A stretch of 64,000 nucleotides of DNA, from the NCBI RefSeq assembly GCF_000420025.1, contig NZ_ATUD01000011.1, positions 62,001-126,000 on the forward strand, given 5' to 3'. Origin of the DNA: Patulibacter americanus DSM 16676 (GTDB lineage Bacteria > Actinomycetota > Thermoleophilia > Solirubrobacterales > Solirubrobacteraceae). Below, piece by piece: positions 23,101-31,752 of this stretch (positions within the stretch are counted from its first letter, which is position 1; every line of letters begins with the position of its first letter). The notes beneath the pieces were generated by a model. The model was not told the DNA's origin. It made no database searches and was given only the letters and a program-made list of their open reading frames with translations. The translations under genes and the position numbers were made by a program.

Positions 23101-23964
23101 TCAGTCCCCCGACGCCGCCTGGTTCTTCGCGTGCAGCGCCTTCTGCGTCGCGCCGGAGCGGGCGAGCGGCATCGCGTAGTTCGCGACGTAGGCGACGTCC
23201 TCGCGCCAGATCGCCGCGGCGCGCTGGCCGTCGATCGGGCCGCCGTGGCCCGGGATGACCCAGTCCGCCTGGTCGACGAGCGGCTTGAGCACGTCGAGGG
23301 TCGCGCGGTACTGGCTGCGGGAGCCCTCGTGGTCGTGCCAGGTGGGGATCTCGACGGGCGAGAGGTAGTCGCCGCAGATCAGCGTGCGCGCCCACGGGAC
23401 CCAGATCGCCATGCCGTCGGCCGTGTGCCCCGGCGTCGGGTGCAGCTCGAGCTCGTGCTCCTTCGGCGCGCCGCCCTCCGGGTTGTCGCCGCCGCCCAGC
23501 GCGATCTTCCCCGGCACCGGCAGGGCCTGCAGCTCGCCGAGCTTCAGCGTCGACGGACCGGGGCCGCCGGAGCGGTCGACGTAGTGCTCCGCGTCGAACT
23601 CACGCAGCGCGCGCACCGCCTCGCCCGAGTGGCCCGACAGCCGCGCGGCCGTCGTCTCCGCCACGCCGAGCGCGGCCTCGGGGAACGCGAACCGGCCGAG
23701 CACGTGGTCCCAGTCGCCGTGGGTGGCGAGCAGTCCCGCGACGGCGAACCCGGCCTGACCGGCGACCTGGGCGGTCAGCTCGAGCTCGTCGGGGTAGACC
23801 GGCGAGTCGATCAGGAACGCCTCCCGCGGCGCCGGCCCGGCGCTCCCCCCGCCCGCGGCGGACGGCGCGTCGGTGTCCGCAGGGGCGCGGACGATCGCCG
23901 CCGCCGTCTGCCACACGCGGGAGACGACGACGAGGACATCGGGATGGACGGCGAGGGCACGCAT
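23101..23964 (-). CDS. MBL-fold metallohydrolase
   Basis: This 287-residue protein has the metallo-beta-lactamase fold. Metal-site motifs in order are THGDWDH (about 98-104), PTPGHTADGM, the Asp of LICGDYLSP, and PGHGGPI. The HGDWDH form, with Asp in place of the second His of HxHxDH, occurs in several hydrolase branches, so binding of one or two metals is not settled. The substrate is unknown. The ATG at 23962-23964 is preferred; GGAGG is immediately upstream but very close (1-2 nt), which makes the start slightly uncertain. The frame stays open further upstream with no family-like residues. Confidence 0.85.
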   Translation of the reverse strand: MRALAVHPDVLVVVSRVWQTAAAIVRAPADTDAPSAAGGGSAGPAPREAFLIDSPVYPDELELTAQVAGQAGFAVAGLLATHGDWDHVLGRFAFPEAALGVAETTAARLSGHSGEAVRALREFDAEHYVDRSGGPGPSTLKLGELQALPVPGKIALGGGDNPEGGAPKEHELELHPTPGHTADGMAIWVPWARTLICGDYLSPVEIPTWHDHEGSRSQYRATLDVLKPLVDQADWVIPGHGGPIDGQRAAAIWREDVAYVANYAMPLARSGATQKALHAKNQAASGD

Positions 23965-24104
23965 CCCTCCGAGGATCGCACTCCGCCGGACGCACCGGCG
24001 TGTGGACGGGGGACGCGCACCCCGGGCCGGGCGACGGCGGGTCGCCCGCCCGGGACCGCGAAGTCTCGCCGCGCGGCGCCGGGCCGCGCGACCGCCCCGA
24101 CGGG

Positions 24105-24794
24105 CTACTTCAGGCCGAGCTCGCGCACGGCGTCGAGCAGCGTCTTGACCTCGACCGTGGGGGCCTTCGTCTTCGGCTCGAGCTGCTCGCCGTGGCGGTT
24201 GATCCAGATGACCGGCACCTTCGCCTTCAGGCACGGCGCCACGTCGGAGTAGTAGCCCGACGCGATGTGGACCCAGTTCTTCTTCGAGCCGTAGCGGCGC
24301 GCGATCTCGGTGAAGTGCGCGGTGTCGGGCTTGTAGGAGCGGACCTGCTGCGCCGTCACGACGAGGTCGAACTCGTGACGGATGTGGCGACGGGTGACGC
24401 CGAGCAGCTTGTCATCGATGTTCGAGACGAGGCCCGTCTTGAACTCCTTGCCGAGCTTGCGCAGCTGCGGCATGGTCTCGCGGAACGGACGCCAGCGCTC
24501 GACGGAGTCCGGGAGGAAGTTGGCGCGCGCCGGCTCGAGGCGGAGGTCGTCCCAGCCGAGCTCGGCGGCGACCTCGCGGGCGGTGCGGCGGAGGACCTCG
24601 GCGTAGAGCTCGTACGAGCCCGCCGCGATCTCGCGGTGCTTCTCGTGGAAGAGGTTCAGCAGGCGGTCCTTCTCGAAGGTGAAGCCGTCCTTGCCGGCCT
24701 CCTTCGTGAACGCCTCCACGATCCCCGCTTCCCAGTCGATCAGCGTGCCGTACACGTCCATCGTGACGAAATCGATCTGCTTGGGAAGCGGCAT
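24105..24794 (-). CDS. HAD hydrolase, 2-haloacid dehalogenase-like
   Basis: This 229-residue haloacid dehalogenase superfamily protein has motif I FVTMDVYGTLID with the nucleophilic Asp at about residue 13, motif II GLVSNID, motif III Lys in VRSYKPD, and motif IV around IASGYYSD. The cap domain (about 20-95) is of the small helical C1 type typical of type II L-2-haloacid dehalogenases, and length fits. Related proteins also act on phosphorylated metabolites, so the substrate is open. The ATG at 24792-24794 is preceded by a CATAAT -10-like element 7 nt upstream. Confidence 0.85.
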   Translation of the reverse strand: MPLPKQIDFVTMDVYGTLIDWEAGIVEAFTKEAGKDGFTFEKDRLLNLFHEKHREIAAGSYELYAEVLRRTAREVAAELGWDDLRLEPARANFLPDSVERWRPFRETMPQLRKLGKEFKTGLVSNIDDKLLGVTRRHIRHEFDLVVTAQQVRSYKPDTAHFTEIARRYGSKKNWVHIASGYYSDVAPCLKAKVPVIWINRHGEQLEPKTKAPTVEVKTLLDAVRELGLK

Positions 24795-24932
24795 CCCTTC
24801 GATTATGACTGGTCGACGCCGTCAGCGGCCGCCCGCCTGCGTTTCGGCGCATTGCCGCTTGCGCCCAGGGGGGCTCGCGGGACGCATCCGCCACCTCGCG
24901 GACACCCGTGCCCGGCCCCGTGGGGTGCGGCC

Positions 24933-25418
24933 TCAGCGCGCGGCGGGCTGCGGCGAACGCAGCACCAGGCGGGCCCGGGCGCCCTCGCCCTCCGTGCCCA
25001 GGCGCTCGCCGTGATCCACCACGAGGTCGACGACGTCGGCGGCGATCGTCGCCGCGGCGCGGTCGAGCGGATCACCGCCGGTCGACCGCCATCCGCGGGT
25101 GACGCTGCCGTCGTCGTCCCACACGCCGATCGTCGTGCCCGGCGCCGCGAGCGCCGCGGCGTCGATGACCCGCACGGCCGAGGAGTCGGGCGCCCGACCC
25201 TCGACCCGCGCGTGCAGCACGCCGCGCACGGCGTCGCGCAGCATCCGGAACCGGGCGAGCTCGGCGCGGGTGACCTCGCCGTCGCCGTCGAGCAGCCCGT
25301 GCTGCTGCAGCCAGGCGGTGAGCTGCCCGGCCGCGTCGGCGGCGTCGCGCGAGGGCTCGCCGCTGTTCGCGAAGGCGAGCGAGACGGTGCTGCGCTCATC
25401 GAGGCAGGGGCCGGTCAT
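24933..25418 (-). CDS. ABATE-domain protein lacking the CGNR zinc finger
   Basis: This 161-residue protein has the N-terminal ABATE domain (PF07336, putative stress-induced transcription regulators): DERSTVSLAFANSGEP, then DAAGQLTAWLQQHGL and the LARFRMLRDAVRGVL helix. Typical members have about 180-200 residues and end with a CGNR zinc finger (PF11706) that binds DNA. Here the protein stops at RLVLRSPQPAAR, exactly before the expected finger, with TGA at 24933-24935. No CGNR motif was noticed in the following 130 nt. It is either a naturally short form or a truncated gene. ATG at 25416-25418 has TAGCGT 6 nt upstream. Confidence 0.75.
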   Translation of the reverse strand: MTGPCLDERSTVSLAFANSGEPSRDAADAAGQLTAWLQQHGLLDGDGEVTRAELARFRMLRDAVRGVLHARVEGRAPDSSAVRVIDAAALAAPGTTIGVWDDDGSVTRGWRSTGGDPLDRAAATIAADVVDLVVDHGERLGTEGEGARARLVLRSPQPAAR

Positions 25419-25458
25419 GGGCACACGCTACCCGCTGCCGACCCCATGCCCCGGCATC

Positions 25459-26232
25459 TCAGCCCGTGAGCGAGCGGTAGCGCCGCAGGCTCAGGAACGC
25501 CGCCACGACCGTGATGCCGACGATCCAGAGGACCGAGACCCACACGTCGCTGTTGGCCGGCGCACCGAGGAACAGGTGGCGCGTCGCGTCCACCAGCGTC
25601 GTGAACGGGTTCGCCTCGGCGAACTGGCGCAGCCCGTCCGGCATCGTCGACGGGGGCACGAACGCACCCGACGCGAACGTCAGCGGGAAGATGACCGTGA
25701 AGCCGATCGCGTTCGACGTCTCCGCCGACCCGGCGGACAGCCCGATGAGGCAGAACACCCAGGAGAACGCGAAGCCCAGGCCGAGCAGCAGCACGATCCC
25801 GAGCAGGACGCGCAGGATGTCCGTCGCGAACGAGAAGCCGACGAGCAGGCCGACGGCGATCAACACCGCGAGCTGCAGGGCGTTCAGCGCCAGGTCGGCG
25901 AACGCGCGGCCCGACAGCACCGCGATCCGCGACATCGGCAGCGACCGGAAGCGGTCGATCAGCCCCTTCTTCATGTCGTCCGAGATCGCCAGGGCGGTCA
26001 CGAACCCGCCGAAGGCGATGGACTGCACGATGATCCCCGGCATCAGGAAGTCGGCGTAGTTGTCGAACCCCGGCGTCTGGATCGCGCCGCCGAAGACGTA
26101 CCGGAACAGCAGCACGAACATGACGGGCTGGATCGTGTAGCCGATCAGCAGGTCGGGCTGCCGCGGGATCCGCCGCAGCTGCCGGAGGGCGAGCACGCCC
26201 GTGTCCGAGATCGTCCAGCGCAGGCTGCTCAT
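25459..26232 (-). CDS. ABC-2 type permease (DrrB-like)
   Basis: This 257-residue permease has six membrane segments and a clear ABC-2 signature (IRQP-type start, YADFLMPGIIVQSIAFGG, DDMKKGLIDRFRSLPMSR, and FPLTFASGAFVPPSTMP). It should pair with the ATPase gene just upstream: their coding regions overlap by 4 nt (ATGA), giving translational coupling. The DrrAB family exports daunorubicin and other amphiphiles, but the substrate here is unknown. This is the second exporter of the type within 8 kb. Confidence 0.92.
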   Translation of the reverse strand: MSSLRWTISDTGVLALRQLRRIPRQPDLLIGYTIQPVMFVLLFRYVFGGAIQTPGFDNYADFLMPGIIVQSIAFGGFVTALAISDDMKKGLIDRFRSLPMSRIAVLSGRAFADLALNALQLAVLIAVGLLVGFSFATDILRVLLGIVLLLGLGFAFSWVFCLIGLSAGSAETSNAIGFTVIFPLTFASGAFVPPSTMPDGLRQFAEANPFTTLVDATRHLFLGAPANSDVWVSVLWIVGITVVAAFLSLRRYRSLTG

Positions 26233-27206
26233 GCGGGGACCTCCGCGTCGTCGGTCGCATCCTCGGCGGGACGCCCCGTCAGGGTCAGGAAGGCGTCGTC
26301 CAGCGTCGGGCGCCGGACCGTGACGTCGGAGACGGCGACGCCGGCGTCGTCCAGGCGCCGCACGGCGGCGACCACGCCACCCGCGTCGGAGCGCAGGGGC
26401 ACGGACAGGCGGGAGCCGTCCACGCCGACGTCGGCACCGGCCTCCGCCAGCGGGCCCAGCGCGGCGCGCGCCGCCTCGGCCTGGGTCGGGTCCTCGAGCG
26501 CGACCTCGAGCCGCGAGCCACCGACCCGTGCCTTCAGGTCGTCCGAGGTGCCCTCGGCGATGACCTCGCCGTGGTCGATGACCGCGATCCGGTCCGCCAG
26601 GCGGTCGGCCTCGTCGAGGTACTGGGTCGTCAGGAGCACGGTCGTGCCCTCGGACACCCGCTCCTCGATGGTCTCCCACAGCGCGTTGCGGCTGCGGGGG
26701 TCCAGGCCGGTGGTCGGCTCGTCGAGGAACAGCACGGGCGGGCGCACCACGAGCGCGGCCGCGAGGTCGAGCCGGCGGCGCATGCCCCCGGAGTACGTCG
26801 AGGCGACGCGGCCGCCGGCGTCCACGAGGTCGAACTCGGCCAGGAGCTCGTCGGCGCGCGTGCGCGACTGGCTCGGGCTCAGGTGGTAGAGCCGGCCGAC
26901 CATGGCCAGGTTCTCCCGGCCCGTGAGGTACTCGTCGACCGCGGCGTACTGGCCCGCCAGGCCGATCCGGGAGCGCAGCTCCTGCGCGTCCTTCGTGACG
27001 TCGAGGCCGGCGACGCGCGCGGTGCCCGCGTCGGGCTGCAGCAGGGTGGTGAGGATGCGCACGGCGGTCGTCTTGCCGGCGCCGTTCGGGCCCAGGACGC
27101 CGAGGACGGACCCCGTCGGCGCGACGAGATCCACCCCCCGCAGGGCGTGGACGTCGCCGAAGGAGCGACGGAGGCCGTGGGCCTCGATGGCGGGTTCGGA
27201 GCTCAT
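26229..27206 (-). CDS. ABC transporter ATP-binding protein (DrrA type)
   Basis: This 325-residue ATPase has Walker A GPNGAGKTTAV, Q-loop GLAGQYAAVDEYLTGREN, signature YSGGMRRRLDLAAAL, Walker B LFLDEPTTGLDP and switch His-equivalent TTQYLDEADRL, where Gln replaces His as in DrrA. The C-terminal domain of about 100 residues (TVRRPTLDDAFLTLTG) is diagnostic for the daunorubicin-resistance subfamily. It is the first gene of a two-gene operon with the DrrB-like permease. A palindrome CCATATATGG lies 11-20 nt before the ATG. Confidence 0.93.
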   Translation of the reverse strand: MSSEPAIEAHGLRRSFGDVHALRGVDLVAPTGSVLGVLGPNGAGKTTAVRILTTLLQPDAGTARVAGLDVTKDAQELRSRIGLAGQYAAVDEYLTGRENLAMVGRLYHLSPSQSRTRADELLAEFDLVDAGGRVASTYSGGMRRRLDLAAALVVRPPVLFLDEPTTGLDPRSRNALWETIEERVSEGTTVLLTTQYLDEADRLADRIAVIDHGEVIAEGTSDDLKARVGGSRLEVALEDPTQAEAARAALGPLAEAGADVGVDGSRLSVPLRSDAGGVVAAVRRLDDAGVAVSDVTVRRPTLDDAFLTLTGRPAEDATDDAEVPA

Positions 27207-27721
27207 CGGGTGTGCACCATATATGGCGCGTCGGCGCTCGCCTGGAGCGGCACCGGCGGGCGGTGGACGGGTCGGAGGGGGACGGTCATGGACGCATCCT
27301 GGACGGCATCGCGGACCGTTGCGGTCCGCATGGGCGGGCGGTGGCGCGTCGGGGCCGCGCGGGCGGTGGTGGGGCGTTGCGGCATCGGGAATCCGGCGCA
27401 GGGGACGGCGGGCCGGGCGGCCGCACCTGGCCCCTACGACCCGCGCCCCGCCGCGAACTCATCGGCCGCGGTGGTCCGGCGTCGCTCCGTCGCCCGATCC
27501 GACCCCGGGTAGGTCCGTCCGCGCCCCGTCGGCCACGGTCCCGGGCGGTGACCACGAGACGGACACGCGCTCTCCCGAGCGGAGGACTAATGTCCCCGCA
27601 AGGTCGTCGCCGGGGGCTCTACACCCTCGTCCGGCGTCAACGAAAGTGCGACGCGTACGACGCGCACCCATCCGGGTCCGTCACCCGTCGTGCGCTTCCC
27701 AAACGACTCAGGAACCGCCAC
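27207..27721. other. 515-nt intergenic region before sucC
   Basis: Between the divergent DrrA-type gene and sucC I find no convincing gene. Visible elements are the CCATATATGG operator at the left end, a hairpin GCGGACC-GTTGC-GGTCCGC at 27311-27329, and, at 27581-27593, GGAGGACTAATGT. The last can be read either as a -10 hexamer (TAATGT, giving a leader of about 120 nt) or as a ribosome site plus an ATG in frame with sucC (44 extra residues). The first reading is preferred. Confidence 0.5.
27214..27229 (-). promoter_or_regulatory. Palindromic operator of the DrrAB operon
   Basis: CCATATATGG (27217-27226) is a perfect palindrome in strongly GC-rich surroundings, extended by GC/GC flanks with one mismatch. 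It overlaps the likely -10 (TATGGT on the minus strand), so repression by a local or distant TetR/PadR-type regulator is plausible. Confidence 0.5.
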
Positions 27722-28870
27722 ATGGACCTGCTCGAGTACCAAGGCAAGCAGCTGTTCGGTAAGCACGGCCTCGAGGTCTCGGACGGCAAGGCCGTCACGA
27801 CCGTCGAGGATGCCGTCGCCGCAGCCAACGAGATCGGCTACCCCGTCGTCGTCAAGGCCCAGGTCTTGATGGGCGGCCGCGGCAAGGCCGGCGGCGTGAA
27901 GCTCGCGTCGAACGAGGACGAGGCTCGCGAGCACGCGACGAACATCCTCGGCCTCGACATCAAGGGCCACATCACGCGGACCCTGTGGATCGAGCACGCC
28001 TCGGACATCGAGACGGAGTACTACGCCTCCGTCCTCCTGGACCGCTCGGCGAAGAAGCCGCTCGTGATGTTCTCCACGGAGGGCGGCATCGAGATCGAGA
28101 CCGTCGCCGAGGAGACGCCGGAGAAGCTCATCAAGCAGCACGTCGACCCGCTCGTCGGCCTGTCGAAGGAGCAGGCGCTCGACATCGCCACGCAGGGCAA
28201 CGCGGACGAGGACGTCCGGGAGGGCGTCGCCGACGCGCTCGTCGCCCTCTACACGGTGTGGATCGAGGAGGACGCCTCGCTCGCCGAGATCAACCCCCTC
28301 ATCGTCACGCCGGACCGCCAGGTCAAGGCGCTCGACGCCAAGGTCTCGCTCGACGACAACGCGTCGTTCCGGCACCCGGACCACGCCGAGCTGGGCGACA
28401 AGGCCAACCTCGACCCGATCGAGGTCAAGGCGGCCGAGCAGGACGTCGTCTACGTCAAGCTCGACGGCAACATCGGCATCCTCGGCAACGGCGCCGGGCT
28501 CGTGATGTCGACCCTCGACGTCGTGGCGCAGGCCGGCGGCGAGCCGGCCAACTTCCTGGACGCCGGCGGAGGATCCGACGCGGCCAAGGTGACGCAGGCC
28601 GTGGAGATCATCCTCTCCAACGAGAACGTCAAGGCCGTCCTCTTCAACATCTTCGGCGGCATCACCCGCTGCGACGAGGTCGCCAACGGCCTCATCGCCG
28701 CGTTCAAGAGCCTGAAGCCGACGGTCCCGTTCGTCGTCCGCCTGGACGGCACGAACGACGTCGAGGGTCGCCGGATCCTCGAGGAGGCCAACCTGCCCAA
28801 CGTGCAGGCGGCGAAGACGATGAACGAGGCCGCCGAGATGGTCGTCGCGGCGGCGAAGGGGAACAGCTGA
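27722..28870 (+). CDS. sucC: Succinate-CoA ligase, beta subunit
   Basis: This 382-residue ADP/GDP-forming succinyl-CoA synthetase beta subunit belongs to the citric acid cycle. The start MDLLEYQGKQLFGKHGL is the family hallmark. The ATP-grasp domain (about 9-230) has VVKAQVLMGGRGKAGGVKL and ends with EINPLIV. The CoA-ligase domain shows LGNGAGLVMSTLD, AGGGSDAAKV and FGGITRCDEVANGL. The stop overlaps the sucD ATG by one base (TGATG), so the subunits are coupled. AGGA lies 9 nt before the ATG. An in-frame ATG at 27590 would add 44 Arg-rich residues without family support. Confidence 0.97.
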   Translation: MDLLEYQGKQLFGKHGLEVSDGKAVTTVEDAVAAANEIGYPVVVKAQVLMGGRGKAGGVKLASNEDEAREHATNILGLDIKGHITRTLWIEHASDIETEYYASVLLDRSAKKPLVMFSTEGGIEIETVAEETPEKLIKQHVDPLVGLSKEQALDIATQGNADEDVREGVADALVALYTVWIEEDASLAEINPLIVTPDRQVKALDAKVSLDDNASFRHPDHAELGDKANLDPIEVKAAEQDVVYVKLDGNIGILGNGAGLVMSTLDVVAQAGGEPANFLDAGGGSDAAKVTQAVEIILSNENVKAVLFNIFGGITRCDEVANGLIAAFKSLKPTVPFVVRLDGTNDVEGRRILEEANLPNVQAAKTMNEAAEMVVAAAKGNS

Positions 28871-29748
28871 TGTCGATCCTGGTCACCGAGAACACCAAGC
28901 TCGCCGTCGCCGGCATCACCGGCCGCGAGGGTCGCTTCCACACGCTGAACAACAAGAAGTACGGGACGAACGTCGTCGGTGGCGTGAACCCGAAGAAGGC
29001 CGGCGAGAACGTCGAGGGCATCCCCGTCTTCGGCGACTGGGAGACGACGGTCAAGGAGTCCGGCGCCAACACGGCGATGATCTTCGTGCCGCCGCCCTTC
29101 GCGGCGCAGTCGGCCCTCGAGGCCGCCGCGGCCGGGTGCGAGCTCGTGATCATCATCACCGAGGGCATCCCGGCCCACGACGAGCTCAAGCTCTACAACA
29201 CGGTCAAGCGCGACTACCCGAACACCACGGTCGTCGGCCCGAACTGCCCGGGCATCCTGTCCCCGGGCAAGGCGAACGTCGGCATCATCCCGGCGTCCTT
29301 CTTCAAGCCGGGCAACGTCGGCGTGGTCTCGCGCTCCGGCACGCTGACCTACCAGATCGGCAACGAGCTGGCCCAGGCGGGATTCGGGAACTCCAGCATT
29401 GTCGGCATCGGCGGCGACCCGGTCCCGGGCTCGTCCTTCGTCGACATCATCGAGCGGTTCCAGAACGACGACGAGACCGAGCTCATCGTGCTCTCCGGCG
29501 AGATCGGCGGGTCCGCCGAGGAGGAGGCCGCCGAGTACATCGCCGAGCACGTGACGAAGCCCGTCGTCGGCTACATCGCCGGCTTCACGGCCCCCGAGGG
29601 CAAGCAGATGGGCCACGCCGGCGCCATCGTCTCCGGCTCCGCCGGCACCGCGGCCGCCAAGGCCGAGGCGCTGGAGTCCAAGGGCGTGCGCGTCGGTCGC
29701 ACCCCCACCCAGGTCGCCGAGATCGCGATCGAGATCCTCAACGGCTGA
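28870..29748 (+). CDS. sucD: Succinate-CoA ligase, alpha subunit
   Basis: This 292-residue alpha subunit binds CoA in an N-terminal Rossmann domain (TKLAVAGITGREGRFH; VNPKKAGENV) and carries the phosphohistidine in GHAGAIVSG at about residue 249. VGPNCPGILSPG and GIGGDPVPG are typical. It forms the alpha-beta enzyme with SucC, converting succinyl-CoA to succinate with nucleotide formation. Length and motifs are complete. A terminator-like hairpin follows, and then the base composition changes abruptly at the sce7726-type cassette. Confidence 0.97.
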   Translation: MSILVTENTKLAVAGITGREGRFHTLNNKKYGTNVVGGVNPKKAGENVEGIPVFGDWETTVKESGANTAMIFVPPPFAAQSALEAAAAGCELVIIITEGIPAHDELKLYNTVKRDYPNTTVVGPNCPGILSPGKANVGIIPASFFKPGNVGVVSRSGTLTYQIGNELAQAGFGNSSIVGIGGDPVPGSSFVDIIERFQNDDETELIVLSGEIGGSAEEEAAEYIAEHVTKPVVGYIAGFTAPEGKQMGHAGAIVSGSAGTAAAKAEALESKGVRVGRTPTQVAEIAIEILNG

Positions 29749-29757
29749 GGACACCCT

Positions 29758-29788
29758 GCGGGGAGGCACCACGGAGGCGCCTCCCCGC
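29758..29788 (+). terminator. sucCD terminator
   Basis: GCGGGGAGGC (29758-29767) pairs perfectly with GCCTCCCCGC (29779-29788) across an 11-nt loop, 10 nt after the sucD stop. No U-tract. Confidence 0.65.
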
Positions 29789-29864
29789 CGCGCCTAGCAA
29801 GCGGGCTGCCCCTGTTGCCGGAGCAACCCCTCCGCGATAACGTCGTACGCAACCCGGGTCCGCC

Positions 29865-30794
29865 GTGCTTCCTCCATCTTCAACAACGGGCCGACACTTC
29901 AGTCCACGCAGTTCCTCGTCTGGGTCGTCCCAGCATCAGGGGGACCCTCGCCTGGCGACAAGCTTGTTCGCTCGTTCGGCAATAGCAGAGGCCTGCCGGG
30001 GCAGTTCAACGGGCGTCGCCGCGCAAGGGCTTCGCTCGCTGGCCGAAAGAGGGACCATCCCTGGGGACGCGTCCCGTGCCGAAGCGCTTGACTCGGTGGC
30101 CGCATGGCTGTCCAAGAACTACCGCGACGAATCGATCTACAAGAACGCGGTCGCGAACAACATCCTTTTCGGCCGGCACAGCCCTAGAACCACGGCGATG
30201 CTCCAAGAGTTCCGAGTGCGCCGGTCCAAAGCCGACTGCGTGATCGTCAACGGCTCGGTCCACGCCTACGAAATCAAGACGGAGCTCGACTCGCCCGCCC
30301 GTCTGGCGAAGCAGCTTGCGGATTACCGCACGGTGTTCCCGAAAATCTCGGTAATCACCGACGAGCGCCTCGCACGGCGATACGTTGACCTACTTGACGG
30401 GTCGCCCGTCGGCGTCGTAGCACTCTCCCGCGGTCGGGCGCGGCTGAGCGTCAAGCGAGCAGCGACATGGGACGGAGCAGGCCTGAGCGTCGAGGCGTTG
30501 ATGCGCTCCCTCACCAAGCCGGAGTACACGGATCTCGTCACGACAGCCACCGGTGTTGCGCCCGACGCCCCGAGCGGTGTTTTTTTCTCGCGGTGCCTGA
30601 GTGCCGTGCGCGACCTCGGACCCGTCGAAATTCATGAGCTCTGGGCCGATCAACTGCGGCGACGGAAACTCCGCGAACCACGAGCGCTGGGTGCTGATTG
30701 CATGCGGCCCATCCGGCACGTGTGCGTAGATATCAACCCTGACGCCCCGCAGGCCCGGAACTTGCGTCAGTGGCTTGAGGAGCCCGCCGCATGA
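29865..30794 (+). CDS. sce7726-family protein with PD-(D/E)XK nuclease-like core
   Basis: A 309-residue protein I recognise as sce7726 family. The conserved part spans about residues 75-190: NYRDESIYKNAVANN, ILFGRHSPRT, SKADCVIVNG and HAYEIKTELDS. Asp124, Glu136 and Lys138 form a D-x11-ExK pattern, with Gln150 behind it, as in PD-(D/E)XK nucleases; activity is inferred, not shown. The start is uncertain. The GTG at 29865 is the upstream limit, and the first 28 residues (Ser/Pro-rich) do not look conserved, so a TTG near 29965 is possible. The gene is visibly AT-richer than its neighbours and overlaps the next gene by 4 nt (ATGA). Confidence 0.8.
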   Translation: MLPPSSTTGRHFSPRSSSSGSSQHQGDPRLATSLFARSAIAEACRGSSTGVAAQGLRSLAERGTIPGDASRAEALDSVAAWLSKNYRDESIYKNAVANNILFGRHSPRTTAMLQEFRVRRSKADCVIVNGSVHAYEIKTELDSPARLAKQLADYRTVFPKISVITDERLARRYVDLLDGSPVGVVALSRGRARLSVKRAATWDGAGLSVEALMRSLTKPEYTDLVTTATGVAPDAPSGVFFSRCLSAVRDLGPVEIHELWADQLRRRKLREPRALGADCMRPIRHVCVDINPDAPQARNLRQWLEEPAA

Positions 30795-31750
30795 GCACGT
30801 ATTTCCCGATTTTCCGCGGTAAGCAATTCGAGCTCATCGCCATCCGGGAGTTTGCGCGCGCGCGACCTGGCGGGACAATCGTGCATCCCATCATCGAGCC
30901 CGTCCGTGACCCCAGCGGCAACACGGGCTTGGCTCGGACCATCACCAGTCTCGAGGAGCACGGTTTTCGCTACACGGTGATCGTGAACCCCGCCAAGGGA
31001 GACCTCGCGGATCGCGGGGACGCGCCCGCCGTGATCGTCGAGAGCATCGACGCGTCCGACGCCACGATCGAGCACCTCTGCTTCGGCGTCTCGCTTCGCG
31101 CGGGAGGCAACAGCGACGATGCAATCGACGCCATCAGGGGTTCCTCACTCTCCGACGCACCGCTCAATCTCATCTATGACAAGCCGACGGCCGGGCCGAG
31201 AGACCTCGGTGAGTTGCGGCAGCAGGGCATCTGGCTTCACGTCGCGGAAGCGAAAAGCGACGTTCGGAGCCTCAACGCCTTCCCACGGAGCTTTTCCTGC
31301 GTACAACTGGACCGGACATTCAAGCGCCTACCACGCAATACGGCATACGTCGATAAGGCACCATCGGTCTTCTGCAACGCACACCTCTACTTCGAGGAAG
31401 ACGGGTTCGTCGGCATCTCGGACTTTTTGACGATCGGGGACGATTATTCCGAGGGCGGCGGACTGCCGTTGGCCCTCGTGATCCACCTCACGTACCAGGA
31501 TCCCGCCGATCAGCTCATCTACATTCGGCACTTCTGTTCCACGAGCAACGAGGACCAGTCCGACCCCGGCGGGAAGTTCCTAGAGGCAGTATCGAAGCTG
31601 GTTGCGTTCATCGACGATGAGGGTCTCGACAACCCCGCACTTGAGCAGTTCCGCGCGTATCACCGCGAACAGCGGTTTCCGGGCCTTGGAGTCGTTAAGA
31701 AGCTCTCCATGCAGAACCACCTGTACGTGATGGACGACGCGCTGAGCTAG
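30791..31750 (+). CDS. sce7725-family protein (T4 beta-protein-like)
   Basis: A 319-residue protein with the sce7725-type opening MSTYFPIFRGKQFELIAIREFA and the internal FRYTVIVNPAKGDL and LDRTFKRLPRNTAYVDKAPSVF segments. The family pairs with sce7726 genes and resembles the phage 'beta protein' group (PF14350), also named for a Y-P-x-x-x-x-K opening. No enzymatic motif is established. YFEEDGFVGISDFLTIG and HLTYQDPADQLIYIRHF fit an all-beta or TIM-like fold, but this is guesswork. It is translationally coupled to the nuclease-like gene and only 2 nt from the RES gene, so the three products should be made together. Confidence 0.8.
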   Translation: MSTYFPIFRGKQFELIAIREFARARPGGTIVHPIIEPVRDPSGNTGLARTITSLEEHGFRYTVIVNPAKGDLADRGDAPAVIVESIDASDATIEHLCFGVSLRAGGNSDDAIDAIRGSSLSDAPLNLIYDKPTAGPRDLGELRQQGIWLHVAEAKSDVRSLNAFPRSFSCVQLDRTFKRLPRNTAYVDKAPSVFCNAHLYFEEDGFVGISDFLTIGDDYSEGGGLPLALVIHLTYQDPADQLIYIRHFCSTSNEDQSDPGGKFLEAVSKLVAFIDDEGLDNPALEQFRAYHREQRFPGLGVVKKLSMQNHLYVMDDALS

Positions 31751-31752
31751 CA

